A stretch of 37,538 bases of DNA from Chrysophaeum taylorii (GCA_029834535.1 JAQMWT010000637.1:1-37538); one strand, 5' to 3'. Positions 18,773-30,071 are shown, numbered from the stretch's first letter. Translations and numbers: made by a program. Notes: generated by a model from the letters alone, not told the origin.

Positions 18773-19778
18773 ACAAGTGCAGGCCAGTAAGTTCACCTAG
18801 TCCCAATCTCTAACCCCAGTAAGTTCACCTGGTTCCCAGTAAGTTTCATATAAGTTCACCTGGTCAGTAAGTTCACCTAGCTCACACCAACTCCTTTGAG
18901 CTCGTCGCTCTCGCCTCCGCCAATCTAAGCTGCTTCGATCCGCACGCGCCGCCTACCTTTGAGTGAGTTTACTCTAAAAACCCTTTGCTCTAAAACCCCA
19001 GTATGTTCACCTGGTCCCAGTAAGTTCACCTGGTCACTATATTCACCTATCCCAATCTCAAACCCCAGTTAGTTCACGTGGTCCCAGTAAGTTCACCTAC
19101 AGTGCGCGTGTAGACGCCGGGAGGGCTTATCGGTATTGCGCAGCACGTGTGAGGTAGGGTGGAGTCGTCGACTCAGAAGAGCATATTCTCGGGGTTGCCG
19201 ATCGACAGAGAGCCACGTAGAGCTGGACGTGACAGAAGACGGGCTTGTGGGCAAGAGGACGCCGACCTCGCGGGGCGTCTGGCCCTGGCTCTTGGTGATC
19301 GTTTGGCGTCGGCGGGCCTTACGGGATACAGGTTGGAGGAGCCTCGGTGACAACGACACGATCGATCATGTATCTGGTACCGTTGCAGTGGCCGTGCGAC
19401 GGGTCGAGGTTGCGAAGACTTTAAGCTCGCGATCAAAGTCAGCATGCCGTTGGTTGTCAGGGAGTTCAAAACTCGACTCTTGAGAGCGAGGCGTCGTCTT
19501 CCGACCCAACCAAGTCGGTCGAAAAGAACTCCGACGCCTCGTCTCCGGGAAAAAGGCCGCGGTCATGCGCGCGTTGTCAGCATCGACAACATCGTTTCGA
19601 CGGGGCGTGAGAATGGCGCGCTGAAAGAGCCGCCGCGGGTCGTGGAAATAGTCTGCGAGGTCGCCGTAGACGGCTTGGAGGATCAATGTGTGGCTCGCGG
19701 GCCCACATGACCCTTACCCTAAATCGAGGGACAAACAGAGAGACAAACAGACAGACAAACATCTGTCGATTAGTAGTT
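18773..19778 (-). mobile_element. Helitron-like unit B (first of a tandem pair)
   Basis: From ACAAGTGCAGG to ATCTGTCGATTAGTAGTT. It carries the short-repeat array (about 18783-19100), a decayed minus-strand helicase C-terminus (19093-19686: ILTPRRNDVVDADN, then TITKSQGQT), and a GACA/CAAACAGA microsatellite (about 19728-19762). It lies head-to-tail with unit C, and the pair splits the MULE coding region between its DNA-binding and catalytic domains. Confidence 0.75.
19093..19686 (-). pseudogene. PIF1/Helitron helicase C-terminal fragment (unit B)
   Basis: Same content as the fragment at 10640-11211 but in better condition for TITKSQGQTPREVG. LTPRRNDVVDADNARM is at about 19590-19640. The frames are broken between the two blocks. 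No upstream helicase motifs (Walker A/B) are present, so it is non-autonomous. Confidence 0.8.
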
Positions 19779-20568
19779 ACAAGTGCAGGCCAGTAAGTTC
19801 ACCTAGTCCCAATCTCTAACCCCAGTAAGTTCACCTGGTTCCCAGTAAGTTTCATATAAGTTCACCTGGTCAGTAAGTTCACCTAGCTCACACCAACTCC
19901 TTTGAGCTCGTCGCTCTCGCCTCCGCCAATCTAAGCTGCTTCGATCCGCACGCGCCGCCTACCTTTGAGTGAGTTTACTCTAAAACCCTTTGCTCTAAAA
20001 CGGGGGCAAGAGGACGCCGACCTCGCGGGGCGTCTGGCCCTGGCTCTTGGTGATCGTTTGGCGTCGGCGGGCCTTACGGGATACAGGTTGGAGGAGCCTC
20101 GGTGACAACGACACGATCGATCATGTATCTGGTACCGTTGCAGTGGCCGTGCGACGGGTCGAGGTTGCGAAGACTTTAAGCTCGCGATCAAAGTCAGCAT
20201 GCCGTTGGTTGTCAGGGAGTTCAAAACTCGACTGTAAAGAGCGAGGCGTCGGCTTCCGACCCAACCTAGTCGGCCGAAAAGAACTCCGACGCCTCGTCTT
20301 CGGGAAAAAGGCCGCGGTCATGCGCGCGTTGTCAGCATCGACAACATCGTTTCGACGGGGCGTGAGAATGGCGCGCTGAAAGAGCCGCCGCGGGTCGTGG
20401 AAATAGTCTGCGAGGTCGCCGTAGACGGCTTGGAGGATCACTGTCTGGCTCTCGCTTCTACCTGATCCTTACTCTCGCGCCAACCTGATCCTTACCCTAA
20501 ATCGAGGGACAAACAGACAGACATACAAACAAACAGACAGACAGATAAACATCTGTCGATTAGTAGTT
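19779..20568 (-). mobile_element. Helitron-like unit C (second of the tandem pair)
   Basis: Same ends as unit B but with an internal deletion of about 230 bp. The sequence jumps at about 19999 from the AT-rich part of the array to GGGGCAAGAGGACGCC. It ends in the same (GACA)n-type microsatellite (about 20509-20552) and ATCTGTCGATTAGTAGTT. The helicase remnant is at 20000-20441 on the minus strand. Confidence 0.75.
20000..20441 (-). pseudogene. PIF1/Helitron helicase fragment (unit C)
   Basis: Contains ILTPRRNDVVDADNARM at about 20350. The downstream QLYVALSR-type end is lost with the deletion. About 95% identical to the unit B fragment over the shared part. Confidence 0.75.
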
Positions 20569-20570
20569 AG

Positions 20571-21097
20571 GATTTGAGCAATTGATATCATGATCCTGGG
20601 CATACAGGAGAACCCAACTCTCGCAGTCCGTGCGCGTCATGATAACGAAAAAACTATCGCACCCACCACAGCGCAGCGCAAACCTACTTCCGTTCTTCGT
20701 CGGCTTCATGTTAATGCCCGAGGCGAGCCTTTGAACAAGTGGGCAATTCGCGAGCAAGACCTTGCTGTCCCTCGCAGCCAGTTCAGTCGCTCGAAGTTCT
20801 GCGTGGGTCCGACTCGGGTACACATTGCCGACTTCGAGTTTCTCGTCGTGCGGGATTTGCGCCAGTTTTCGCGGCATCGGCTGGTTCGAGCCCTCGTGGC
20901 GGGCGTTCTCGGCTTTGATGGGCTCGGTCCTGGCCTTTCGACGCACCGCCTTGCGCTCCGTCGCTGAGACTCCTTCAGCGCCCCCGCCCCGCAGCGCATC
21001 CTCGGGCCCTCCATCCTCCGTCGTCGTCGAAAGCTGGGCTTTCAATTTGAGTCGCGAAAACTTCGGCGTATTCTCTGAATGAGTCCGAGATGTCCAT
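20571..21097 (-). pseudogene. MULE transposase N-terminal DNA-binding domain (WRKY/FLYWCH-like zinc finger)
   Basis: The minus-strand frame ending at the insertion junction reads VGNVYPSRTHAELRATELA, then CGGC, then, 21 residues on, HDINC. This is the C2HC arrangement of the MuDR-type N-terminal domain that binds element ends. The stop at 20560 is supplied by the Helitron-like insert. A candidate ATG at 21097 (MDISDSFREYAEVF) lies in a different frame, so there is probably a frameshift near 21000-21050; the open frame itself has only a non-ATG beginning. It joins in frame with the sequence at 18771 once the insert is ignored. Confidence 0.75.
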
Positions 21098-21297
21098 TAG
21101 GCTATCGACGCTCTCCCGAGACGCCGACATCCTCGCGAGAGTCTACCGACCGTCCAAGATCCGGCGGGACCGGCACCTGCAGAAAGCGCGCGTCTCTCAC
21201 TCACCCCCGTCTGCAGGACCGCTGGCAACGGTGCACTGATACGAAACTGCCGGCGTAAGTCTGATTTGAACTACGTTCCATCAACTGTTCCTTCTTT

Positions 21298-21414
21298 CTC
21301 ACATCACTTGTACCGTTTTTCTAATATGGGTCATATCACTCGTTACTATACACCGTTCGGGACACATCACTGGTACCTGTGAGCCCGCGAGACGCGGAAC
21401 GAGTGATGTGTCCC
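21298..21414. repeat. Right-end repeats and hairpin of the MULE region
   Basis: Copies of the CACATCACT motif lie at about 21298, 21329 and 21359. GGGACACATCACT (21359-21371) and AGTGATGTGTCCC (21402-21414) form a perfect 13-bp inverted repeat. Copia-A integrase sequence resumes immediately at about 21416, so this is a clean element end. Confidence 0.7.
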
Positions 21415-21415
21415 G

Positions 21416-22249
21416 TATCGCGACTTATGCACCGACTGCATCGCACACAACAAGCGCCACCCGCACAAGCATTTCAATGCGACCAAACCTTCCTTTGAGC
21501 AAACCCACAAAGCCGGTGAAGTCTGGGCGTGCGACGGCGGCTATGTGACCATCCCATCCGAATGGGGAGGCTTCACACATATCATTGTCTTCAAGGAACT
21601 CATGTCGAAATTTCTCTTGGTATACTTTACACGCACCACCAACGCCACGGAGTTCACTCAGGCTCTGGATTTTGTGTATGACTTCTGTCGTACACAACTC
21701 AACGTGCACATGCGCACCCTCTACTCCGATGCATTCAAGCCCTACTTAAGCCAGCACATTACCTCCCCGTACCGCGTCGATAAGGGCATTCAACTCATTG
21801 CCTTCCCGCCGTACATGCACCACTTTAACCTTGAAGTTGAGTCTGCCATCGGCTTCATCGCCTCCGCCTCCTCAACTCGCCTTCGTTCTCTCCTTAGTGC
21901 TCACTATCGTGGCGCCAAGATCGTGGAACCCGCTATCATGTTCCCATGGGCGGTGATACACACCGTTCAAAGCTATAACCTTCTCCCGAACGCCACGCTC
22001 GAGCGCATTCATCATGCTATTCTGAGTCCGCAACAGCTACTCTACAACCAACTCAGCACTCCCCAACACGATATGCTCAATATTTTTGGCGCTGAATGTT
22101 ACCTCCTATTGGAGCCCCATGAACACCACAAGTGGGAACCGTGCCGCTGCAAATATCTGTATCTCTGTTGCGCCAACGCGCAAAACCCGCTCGTCTCCCC
22201 ACGCGTCGACCATCTCGCTGACGTCGTCCTCAACCCTGAAAACGGATAA
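21416..22249 (+). pseudogene. Copia-A integrase (copy 2), 5'-truncated
   Basis: Coding sequence resumes right after the MULE end with the later half of the zinc-binding region (CTDCIAHNKRHPH). The catalytic core follows: Asp in WACDGG (~21533), Asp in LYSDAF (~21728), and Glu in NLEVE (~21833), which is 35 residues after the second Asp and so a DD35E spacing. The usual Leu/Phe surroundings and a C-terminal part to 22249 are present. The protein would integrate element cDNA. Gag, protease and the first zinc ligands are missing on this side, and the left MULE flank at 13750 does not contain them. Confidence 0.88.
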
Positions 22250-23285
22250 ATTCGTATTTCGTCCAAGCTGCAATTCCTCTACATGTTGCAGCATCCTACT
22301 CCTGATCCTGAACTAGCTCCCCCGCCTCACGCTCCTTCCGCGCCTTTCTCGCTCACACCCCACACCACTATCCAAGACCATGTTATTCAGAGGGGGACAA
22401 GGACTCCTCATCCTCAGAGGGGGCACTCCCCGCCTCCTTCAGCTCCGCCTTCGTCCCCTACTCCGGCCTCTTCTCCCTCTTCTGACGCTCTCGCCGACGA
22501 ATCTGGCTCTATGTCACCGCCGCCCTTGCTTCCTTCTTACAAAGACCTTTTTGCACAAGATGACCTCATTCTTGTCCCAGGTTCCAAACAGCCTAACACT
22601 CGCAAGGCCACTTACTTTTATGAAAACTATCCGAGCCCGGTTACAGGCGTCTACTATTGGTGCTTACAAAGCCGCTGGTGGCAAGCTCGCCGATTTCCGC
22701 TGGGATCTTCGCCACCACTTTATTACGTTCAAGTCTCCCGCCCTCTCCGCCCTTCATCTCAATGGTGGTATCCTCTGGTCTGGTATCTGCTCAGAGGGGA
22801 AACATGCGTTGTTAGCTCGTCTTCTTCTCCCGTTGCGCACTGACTTACTTGCCCGCTACCCATCGCCCACGCCAAGTGCGCATCCAGCATCCCAGCTGTA
22901 ACCTTTTTAACTGCGGATGGTTCACCTACGTGCCCTATTCCTCAGCCCCTTTTATCTGCTTTCACTGAACACGCTGCTGCCTTCGGCACTTCTTCCTTCC
23001 AATATGCACTTACGTACCTGGCACCGACCAGCTTTGTTGATCACAACTCATCCGAGTTTGGCGCTACATCTGCATATCTGGCTGACTTGGAGGAATACCT
23101 TCTGGTCTCTACAGAGTTTATCACCCAGGTCTTACGTACCGACCCTACTATCCATATCCAACTGAAATCTGCCCCTACTACTCCTACTGACGCTGTTTCC
23201 ACTTATCCCGAAGTTGCGCACATTACCTCGACCGCAACGTCGCTAAACTATAATTCACCAGCCACTGTTGGTCCTGACGAATATA
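22250..23285 (+). pseudogene. Copia-A integrase-RT linker
   Basis: A long Pro/Ser-rich, low-complexity stretch (about 22283-22500) is followed by fragments spread over several frames, ending in an ITSTATSLNYN-type segment just before the retroposon insertion. Frameshifts near 22250 and 22900 break continuity with the integrase and RT. The last ~190 bp match 1-193 of this window. Confidence 0.7.
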
Positions 23286-23646
23286 ACTAACTAACTTCAG
23301 ACCTCTCCCGAGCATGGGAGCCAGGCCGGACCGACAGGAGCCAGTCCGGAATCACGGGCCTGTCGACGAGGGGCGCCGAAAGGTGGGTCGGCGGAGAGTG
23401 ATCATCAAGCTTGTCGCCATGCGACGAGGAGACCGCGATGTGACTGACAACCAACTCGTCGATAACCTTCCGTCTGCGCCCCCCGGCCATACCCCGTCCC
23501 AGTGCGAACGTTCCGGCTGCCAACCGGCCCGCCCGAGAGGCGAATAGGTGCCAACCTACGCCGGGAGGGCGGATGCCCTCGCAAGGCTCAGGATTCATGA
23601 GGCACCGTCCTCCATCGCATCGCAACCATGCGGTCGGCGATCAGGG
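23286..23646 (-). repeat. Short retroposon copy S1, full length, with target-site duplication
   Basis: 361 bp, minus-strand orientation, inserted between integrase linker and RT of copia-A copy 2. ACGAATATA at 23277-23285 is repeated at 23647-23655. The empty site is visible in copia-A copy 1 (around 215-224, ACGAATGTA). The tail is ACTAACTAAC on the plus strand and the 5' end is the same as copy S3. Confidence 0.92.
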
Positions 23647-25489
23647 ACGAATATAAGGTCCAAGAAGCGGACGTTTCCATTGACGAATATAAACTTAAGT
23701 GCCCCCACGGTTTGTCGCCTGAAAACAGGCACGCCTACCTCAAGGCCATCGCCAGGGAACTCCACGACATTATACGCTTTGGCTGCTTCAAACTTTCCTT
23801 ACCCGACGGTTTCTCTCGTCCTATTGACAGCAAGATGGTGCTGAAGATTAAAACATACTCTGCAGGCAAATACGTTAAGCACAAGGCTCGCCTCGTACTA
23901 CGTGGCTTCCTAGCATCGCTTGGCGCCGATTTCTTTGGTACCTTCAGCCCCATGGCCACCATGACCGCAATCCGGGTACTACTAGCTATCGCAGCATACA
24001 AGCAATTGCCTGTCTACCATGCAGACGTCCCGAACGCCTTCGTTCAGTCTGACATCGATGCCAATGTCTATGTTCAATTACCAGACGGCATCAAGCTTAT
24101 CGACCCCGATGACACTAAGTACAAGGGCCGACGTCTACCGAAACTGCTGAAGTCACCTTATGGACTTAGGCAATCACCATCCCTTTGGAACAAAGAGATA
24201 GACGGCTTCTTCCGTAGCCTTGGCTACAAACGCCTGCATTCGGACTCTTGCCTGTATGCTCGAGTATCCGCACATGCTAAGTTCGTCGTATGCAGTCTGT
24301 CTGTAGACGACATTGTTATTGTGTCCAATGACGACCCACTTCGTACTGAATTACAGGATGCCCTCCGCAAACGGTATGCTGTAGAGCAGTTTGAACCTGT
24401 CCATACCCTCCTAGGCATGCGTGTGTGTCGCACATCTGACGGCTCCATTTCTCTGGATGTGCAAGCCAAGCTGGATGAACTCTTCGCTGATCACCCTGTC
24501 TTGCAGCAACTGACCCCGCTTAAATATCCTATGTCATCGTCCTTCAAGTATAGAGATGGCACTCCCAGCACTGAAACAGAGTTGTACATCAATTCGCACT
24601 TTGCCACCCTCCTTGGCAAGCTGGTGTTCATGCAAGTTGCCTGCAGACCTGACTTCTCGCATGCCTTGGGCAGATGTTCGCGTGGTATGCATGCACCCAC
24701 ATATGTTCACGTTCAAATGCTAGAGCATTTGCCTCGCTACCTCAAGAAGCCGGAAAACCGCTCACTTCGCCTCTGGTTTCACCCTAAAGGTAATGCCATT
24801 GAAGCTCACCTTCGCACTGTCTCCGCTAATCGAATTGATCTATCCACTGTGGTCGACTACCAACCACAGGATGTATCTACTGGACAGTTTGACCCCTTAG
24901 TTGCATGGTTGACGCTGACAATGCCCCTTCCTTAGCACAGGAAGATAAGAAATCTACCACCGGGTTTGTCTTCTATCTTTTCAACTGCCTTATTGGTTGG
25001 AAAAGCAAACTTCAACCGATTGTCTCCTGCTCAACTCACGAAGCTGAGTTGATTGCCCTCAGTATTTGTGCTGATGAAGCTGTTTGGCTACGCAAGCTGT
25101 TGTTGGAACTCTCCTTTGTCGTCAACCCCACCTTCTACGTCAACAATGCTAATGGTGAGAACACCGCGGACCCTGTTGACTTCGATGACAATGACAACCC
25201 AATTGCTGAAGATATGCGCTTCATCAGAAGCCTACCTCTCTTGTCTGACGATGCTGCCACTGTTCACACCTCTAATAACCTAGATGGGTCCTCTCGATCC
25301 AAGGCACTGTCGTCCAGATAGTTTAAGATTCGTGAGTACATATCGCTTCAGAAAATACGAGTCGATCATGTTCCCGGCAAGCTAAACGTGGCGGATGGTT
25401 TTACAAAGCCACTTGCTGCTGAGTTCTCCACTTTTCGTTCTCTACTCGGCATGCATCATGCTTCTGACGACAAGCCTTTACAGGATTGA
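23647..25489 (+). pseudogene. Copia-A reverse transcriptase and RNase H (copy 2)
   Basis: The RT has HKARLVLRG, HADVPNAFVQ, PYGLRQSPSLW and SVDD. The RNase H has DAD, HEAEL and LSDD. The same one-base shift seen in copy 1 separates the domains (RT frame ends 24935, RNase H frame from 24905). In addition a TGG-to-TAG change at 25319-25321 truncates RNase H. The open frame reaches back into the retroposon to an ATG at 23628, which is accidental. Better preserved than copy 1 in the YGL motif. The 3' end of RNase H is at 25489, again followed by a short spacer and ORF3 sequence. Confidence 0.92.
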
Positions 25490-25579
25490 AGATGCCTAGC
25501 CCTAGTGACCGCAACGTCGTTAAACTAGCCCTGGCCTTACCTTCTCTTGCCACAATTTTTTGTACACGGGCGAGTGTTG

Positions 25580-27130
25580 TTCATGTCTATTCTTGACACT
25601 CCCGTGGCCGCGGCATCTCACTAGTCGCGTGAAGGACAGTCCCTTCTCGCTCTCCACGGCCGATCCTTCTCCCAAGTTGTATCAAAAGCGACAACCCATA
25701 ACCACTGTCACTCCTACTACCTCCCAGGCTGCTACTGTCTCACCGACACCAGCTGAACCTGTTTTACTACAATCCCTAACACTCCAGGATGGCCTCAACA
25801 TGGATTTTGCCTTGATTGAACGAGGATACTCTCTCTCTGAGAGCTTCCGTACTCCCTGTCACCCCATTTCTCTCTTCTTTTATGCGAGTGGAACTCACAC
25901 TGACCTATGAGTCTACTGACTTTTCATTGTTTGTAGACCTGACCACATTCATGTGCATGCGCTTACCCATTACTATACATTGGGAAGCTGCTCCTGCTAT
26001 TGCTTCTATTGGCTGCTACAGATGCCCCAAACGCGAACGTTTCATTCTGTCGCTTTCCTTTTTTTACGCAGTGCCTCAATGATCGTGGACAACCGACATT
26101 CCTAGTCTCAACCACGTGCAGTTCCAAGGCACAAACACCTCGTGAACTCCCCACTGAAGTGCCGAGTCACCTCAACACGGACGACCATAAGAAGAATGGT
26201 CACATCCCCATTATCACAACACCGATCAGTTTACTTGTGACTCGTGTTCGAACACAGAGTCGCACAGCTGAGGCTATACAAGCCATCCATTCAGCATTTG
26301 ATTACTACTGCTGCTCGATCGCGTGTACAACATCTTAACAACTACGCATCATCCTCTGATGATACGGAATCGCTATCACTCCGGGATGTAATGTTCGGCC
26401 ACACTTATGTTCAGGCAGATTCTTAAGGCTTCCTGCACCCCTTTTTTAACGTTGACCGAAACGTCGTTAAAATACTCACACTCCACGCTAGACGCTACTC
26501 TGGAGATATCTTCGCCATCGTTACCTACGTCTTCTGCTTCGCTTGCTGATTTCGACGTCTTGTGCCAACAATTCGACCAACTCCAGGAAAGTCTTCGAAT
26601 CTATATTACCGAGGCTGCCATTGCTTCACTCACCTCCCTGGAGAACCGGCTCTTCCCTCCTACAGCCAACACCCACGTGTTACTTATACACTGTACAAGA
26701 TCATAGAGCTGTTGTCTCGCTTAACACTCACCGGTTATGACCAACATGCTACCAACTACTCCTCCCCGGACGATCACCTCCTTCAACTACGTGACAAGTT
26801 GCTCTCATGCTTCAGAGCATTCCGCCCGCTCTCATGTGAATCTGAAGACTCCTCTACCTTCGTTCGCCAAGTCCAGCCTTTTTGGAAATCCAACTGGACA
26901 CCTTTCAACTAGATTCTCTGTCGCCATCCATACTGAATGCTCTACTTGCACTCACCCTTCTCTTGGCACCACATCATTCAACTATTGGTGTTCACCACCT
27001 TACAGCAGAAGCGGACAATCCTAACACACTGTTTGTTGTATGTGTGTTTCTTAATGTTCTGTCAAAAAAAAAAAAAAAAAAAAGGGTCAAATCGACTCTC
27101 AGCTCCACCAAGTCCAAGTCCAAGTCCTAA
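25580..27130 (+). pseudogene. ORF3 of copia-A, degraded copy 2
   Basis: Roughly 80-85% identical to 2156-4141, but with deletions and many frameshifts (fragments at 25560-25910, 25816-26082, 26000-26338, 26407-26706 and 26562-26912). An A-run of about 19 at 27064-27083 replaces a short A-rich site of copy 1. It retains Glu where copy 1 has the stop at 2582. Confidence 0.75.
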
Positions 27131-27527
27131 GACCCTTCTATACTCTTGATGCTTCGTATGTGACCTCTGTGACCATCAAGACTGTATTTCCTCCTTTTTC
27201 TTCATCATCATCTTTCTCAAGAGATGCTCTACAGTCGCACCTTGCGCTTAAGACATCTCGAGGGGGTGCAGAGAAATCTGCTGCCTCTTACCCTTATCCG
27301 TCCGTTGACAGCGTGATCTCTTCCTTACCCTTCTTCCTCCTTTCTACACAATCAAATAGTCCCCTGATTTGTGTCTACGCTCATCATCGTGGTCTAGTGC
27401 GTCCCGAGGTATCTAGCACTATACACTTTACCTTTCTCGTGTAGTTCTAGATGCCGCCTGTCGTGTTCTGAGGATATAGGGAACATACCTTTCCATCCCC
27501 CGAATTAAATACTTCCAGACGTTCACG
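27131..27527 (+). other. Noncoding spacer with purine tract, homologous to 4142-4540
   Basis: GAGGGGG-TG occurs at 27260-27268. It is about 90% identical to the first copy. No gene is seen; it is a possible LTR segment. Confidence 0.5.
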
Positions 27528-27890
27528 ATGAGACGGGATGCTTTCCCAGGTGACTTACCACTGCTTGCTAATGCTCTGCAAAGCCATAAAGCAGTTCAGG
27601 TTATTGCCAGTCCTGGACACCACCCATCTGACGTACCCTACCGTAAGTTCTGTGTGGATTGTACGTTTCATAAAAAACGCTTTCCTCATCCACACCACCT
27701 TATTAAGCAACCATCATTCGAATAAAATTTTCAACCTGGTGAAGCCCGGGCATGTGACGGTGGTTGCGTCTCTGTGATCTCGGAATGGGGTTCCTTTCGA
27801 CATATCATTGTTTTCAATTGTCTCATTTCTAAATTTCTGTTAGCCGACCACGCAAAGTCGACCAAAGCGCATTACAAAAACCAACGAACT
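27528..27890 (+). pseudogene. Copia-B integrase fragment
   Basis: A zinc-binding remnant (CVDCTFHKKRFPHPHH) is followed by a stop at 27723 and the start of the core (ACDGGCVSVISEWG with the first catalytic Asp). The second Asp and the Glu are missing: after about 27890 the sequence is an unrelated low-complexity repeat. About 55% similar to the copia-A integrase, so it is a different family. Confidence 0.75.
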
Positions 27891-27909
27891 TTCATACTGG
27901 CGTTTGTCA

Positions 27910-28170
27910 ACAACGCAATGTCGATTCTGTTTCATCCTGTCACAATGTCGATTCTGTTTCCTCTGTCGTTTCTGTTTCCTCCTGTCACTCTGTGTATGTC
28001 TCTTATTCTTATGTCTTCCTTCCCCTTTGTTTAGCTAACGCCCTTGTTGATCCCCATGCACATGTTTATTACTCTGCTTCCGAAGAAACCTCTCAGTATT
28101 CATACATGGGCGACCTCTCATGTTTATTAGCTTCCGAAGAAATCTCGTATTCGTACATGGGCGAGTCAAC
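27910..28170 (+). repeat. Two short tandem duplications before RT-B
   Basis: An AATGTCGATTCTGTTTC unit is repeated at 27916-27990, with a degraded third copy. A unit encoding SEEIS/SYMG is repeated at about 28076-28162. These replace most of the integrase. Confidence 0.6.
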
Positions 28171-29757
28171 CGTTACTTCCACCCATTTACGTGAAGCTTT
28201 AGCTCAGACCAATCCTGAGCGTCCTGGCTGGTTGCAAGCCATCGCCAAAGAATATCACTCCCTTGGTCAGCTTGGTTGCTGGGATGTTGTTCGGCTTCCT
28301 TCGACTTTTTCTGGCAACATTTGTACCCTCAAGTGGATCCACCGCAAAAAGTATGACTCTGGCCGCTTCAAATCGTACAAGGCTCGCCTCGTTGTCCGCG
28401 GTTACACCCAGGTTCACGGCATTGATTATCATGACACCTACTCGCCGGTTGCCAACATCGTCACGATCCGTTTCTTTCTAACCTTTGTCGCTGTTCATGA
28501 CTGGGATTTGCACAAGTTGGATGTCAGCTCCGCTTTTATTCAAGCTCCCATTGACGAAGACATCTATGTCTGGCCACCCGAAGGCTATGCTCCCCGCCAA
28601 CCCACCGATGGTTCCAAAATCGTTTACAAGCTCCGTCGCTCTTGGTATGGTTGCAAACAAGCTTGTCGCAATTGGTGGCTTTATTTGGAACGCTTCCTTC
28701 TCAATGATTGTGGCTTCGTCCGCGGATCTGGTGACACTTGTCATTACAAGCTCGTGCTCAATTCTACCGTGGTCCTCCGTCTCGTTCTGGTCGTTGATGA
28801 TCTTCTTGTGGCGCACCCTCCTCATTGCATTGGCCATTACCAAGCCTTTTTCCTCCGTTTCCGCGCTTTCACTGACGTCAATGAACTTGATATCACCACT
28901 TACGTTGGTCTTCGCATTACGCGTGATCGCCCTCGGAGAACCCTCACTCTTGACCCATCCCATGCTATCCGTGAAATCCTTACCGAACATCGCTTCATCA
29001 AGAGTAACCCCGAACTCACACCCGCTCCCAAAGGTCTTCATCTTTCTGTGGCTGATTGTCCGGCTCCTGGTTCTCCAGATCACATCTTCATGGCACGCAT
29101 CCCTTTTCGCCGTATTGTTGGCTGTGCCCTCTTCATCTCCATCATGACTCGTCCTGATATCACTTGGTCCGTCAATCAGTGTGCGCGTTTTTCGCACAAT
29201 CCTGGTAAACCCCACTGGCACGCTTTATCCCACACTCTGCGTTATCTCAACGGTTCTCAGGATCTTGCCCTTATTCTTGGTCGCGATTCTACCCTTCGTC
29301 TCTGTGGTTATTCCGACTCCAGCTGGGCCGACGACCCTGATGACCGCAACTCCACTACCGGATTTTGTTTTCTCCTTGCTGGCTCTATGACAGCCGACTG
29401 CTGCCGCTTGCAGTACCTACTTGTTCGCTCTTCTTTTGAAGCTGAATTGCTCGCTCTTTACGCCGCTACTGCTGAGCTCTCTTGGCTTCTCAAACTTTTT
29501 GAAGACTTTGATCTCCCTCGTCACACAGTCCCAATGTAAGTCGATAATAGCACCACCGTCACCCAAGTCCGTCTCCAATGTCTCACGCGGCGCAACCGCC
29601 ATATTGATATTCGCTTTTACAGCACCGCCGAATATCATCGCAACCACATCATTGATCTCCAAAAGATTACTCGTCTTGACAACCTTAGCGAAATTTTCAC
29701 CCGCAGTACGGAAGCTCCTTCCTTCTTCCGGCTTCGTGCTCTTTACCTCACCTCGTG
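28170..29757 (+). pseudogene. Copia-B reverse transcriptase and RNase H
   Basis: The domains run in order: LREALAQ...PGWLQAI (RT start), the KARLVVRGYTQ block, DWDLHKLDVSSAFIQA (motif A), YGCKQA, and LVVDDLLVA (motif C, with Val for Tyr). RNase H then follows with YSDSSWADD, TTGFCF and FEAELLAL. A TAA at 29537-29539 interrupts it just before the VDNSTTV segment with a further RNase H acidic residue; the frame then runs on to about 29757 (RHIDIRFY, LDNLSEIFTR). Only this one nonsense codon lies in nearly 1.6 kb, so it decayed recently, but the integrase is deleted upstream. Confidence 0.9.
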
Positions 29758-29961
29758 ATCTTCGCCCTGATCTCTGTTGTTTCTTTCTTGCCACAATGCC
29801 TCTAATGACGTCTTCCTCCACGCTTCTCCTCTGTGAGGGTCTCACTTACCACTTTCCCCCTTTTTCTTTCTTTTTCCAGCACCTGTGTGAGGACCTCACT
29901 TACCCCTTTCCCCCTTTTCTTTCTTTTCCAGCACCTGTGTGAGGAAGCTATGACACTAACC
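29758..29961 (+). repeat. 52-54 bp tandem repeats in the copia-B 3' flank
   Basis: GTGAGGNNCTCACTTACC followed by a pyrimidine tract and CAGCACCT occurs about twice, with the start of a third unit (29833, 29887, 29939). GTGAGG is spaced 52-54 bp. Confidence 0.75.
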
Positions 29962-30071
29962 CCTGCACCACGTATCCAGTATCCATACGTCTTTCTCTTA
30001 TCGCTAGTCTAACGCCCCATTCCAGTTGTAACAAAGGTGCCCAAACTAACACGTAGATTTCTAGTATAACA

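Noticed and set aside
27064..27083. A19 run as a retroposed poly(A) tail
   Set aside because: It replaces a short A-rich site within the ORF3 homologue and the homology continues on both sides, so simple expansion is more likely.
28478..29221. 247-codon minus-strand ORF across RT-B
   Set aside because: It is a shadow of the RT frame with no recognisable domain.
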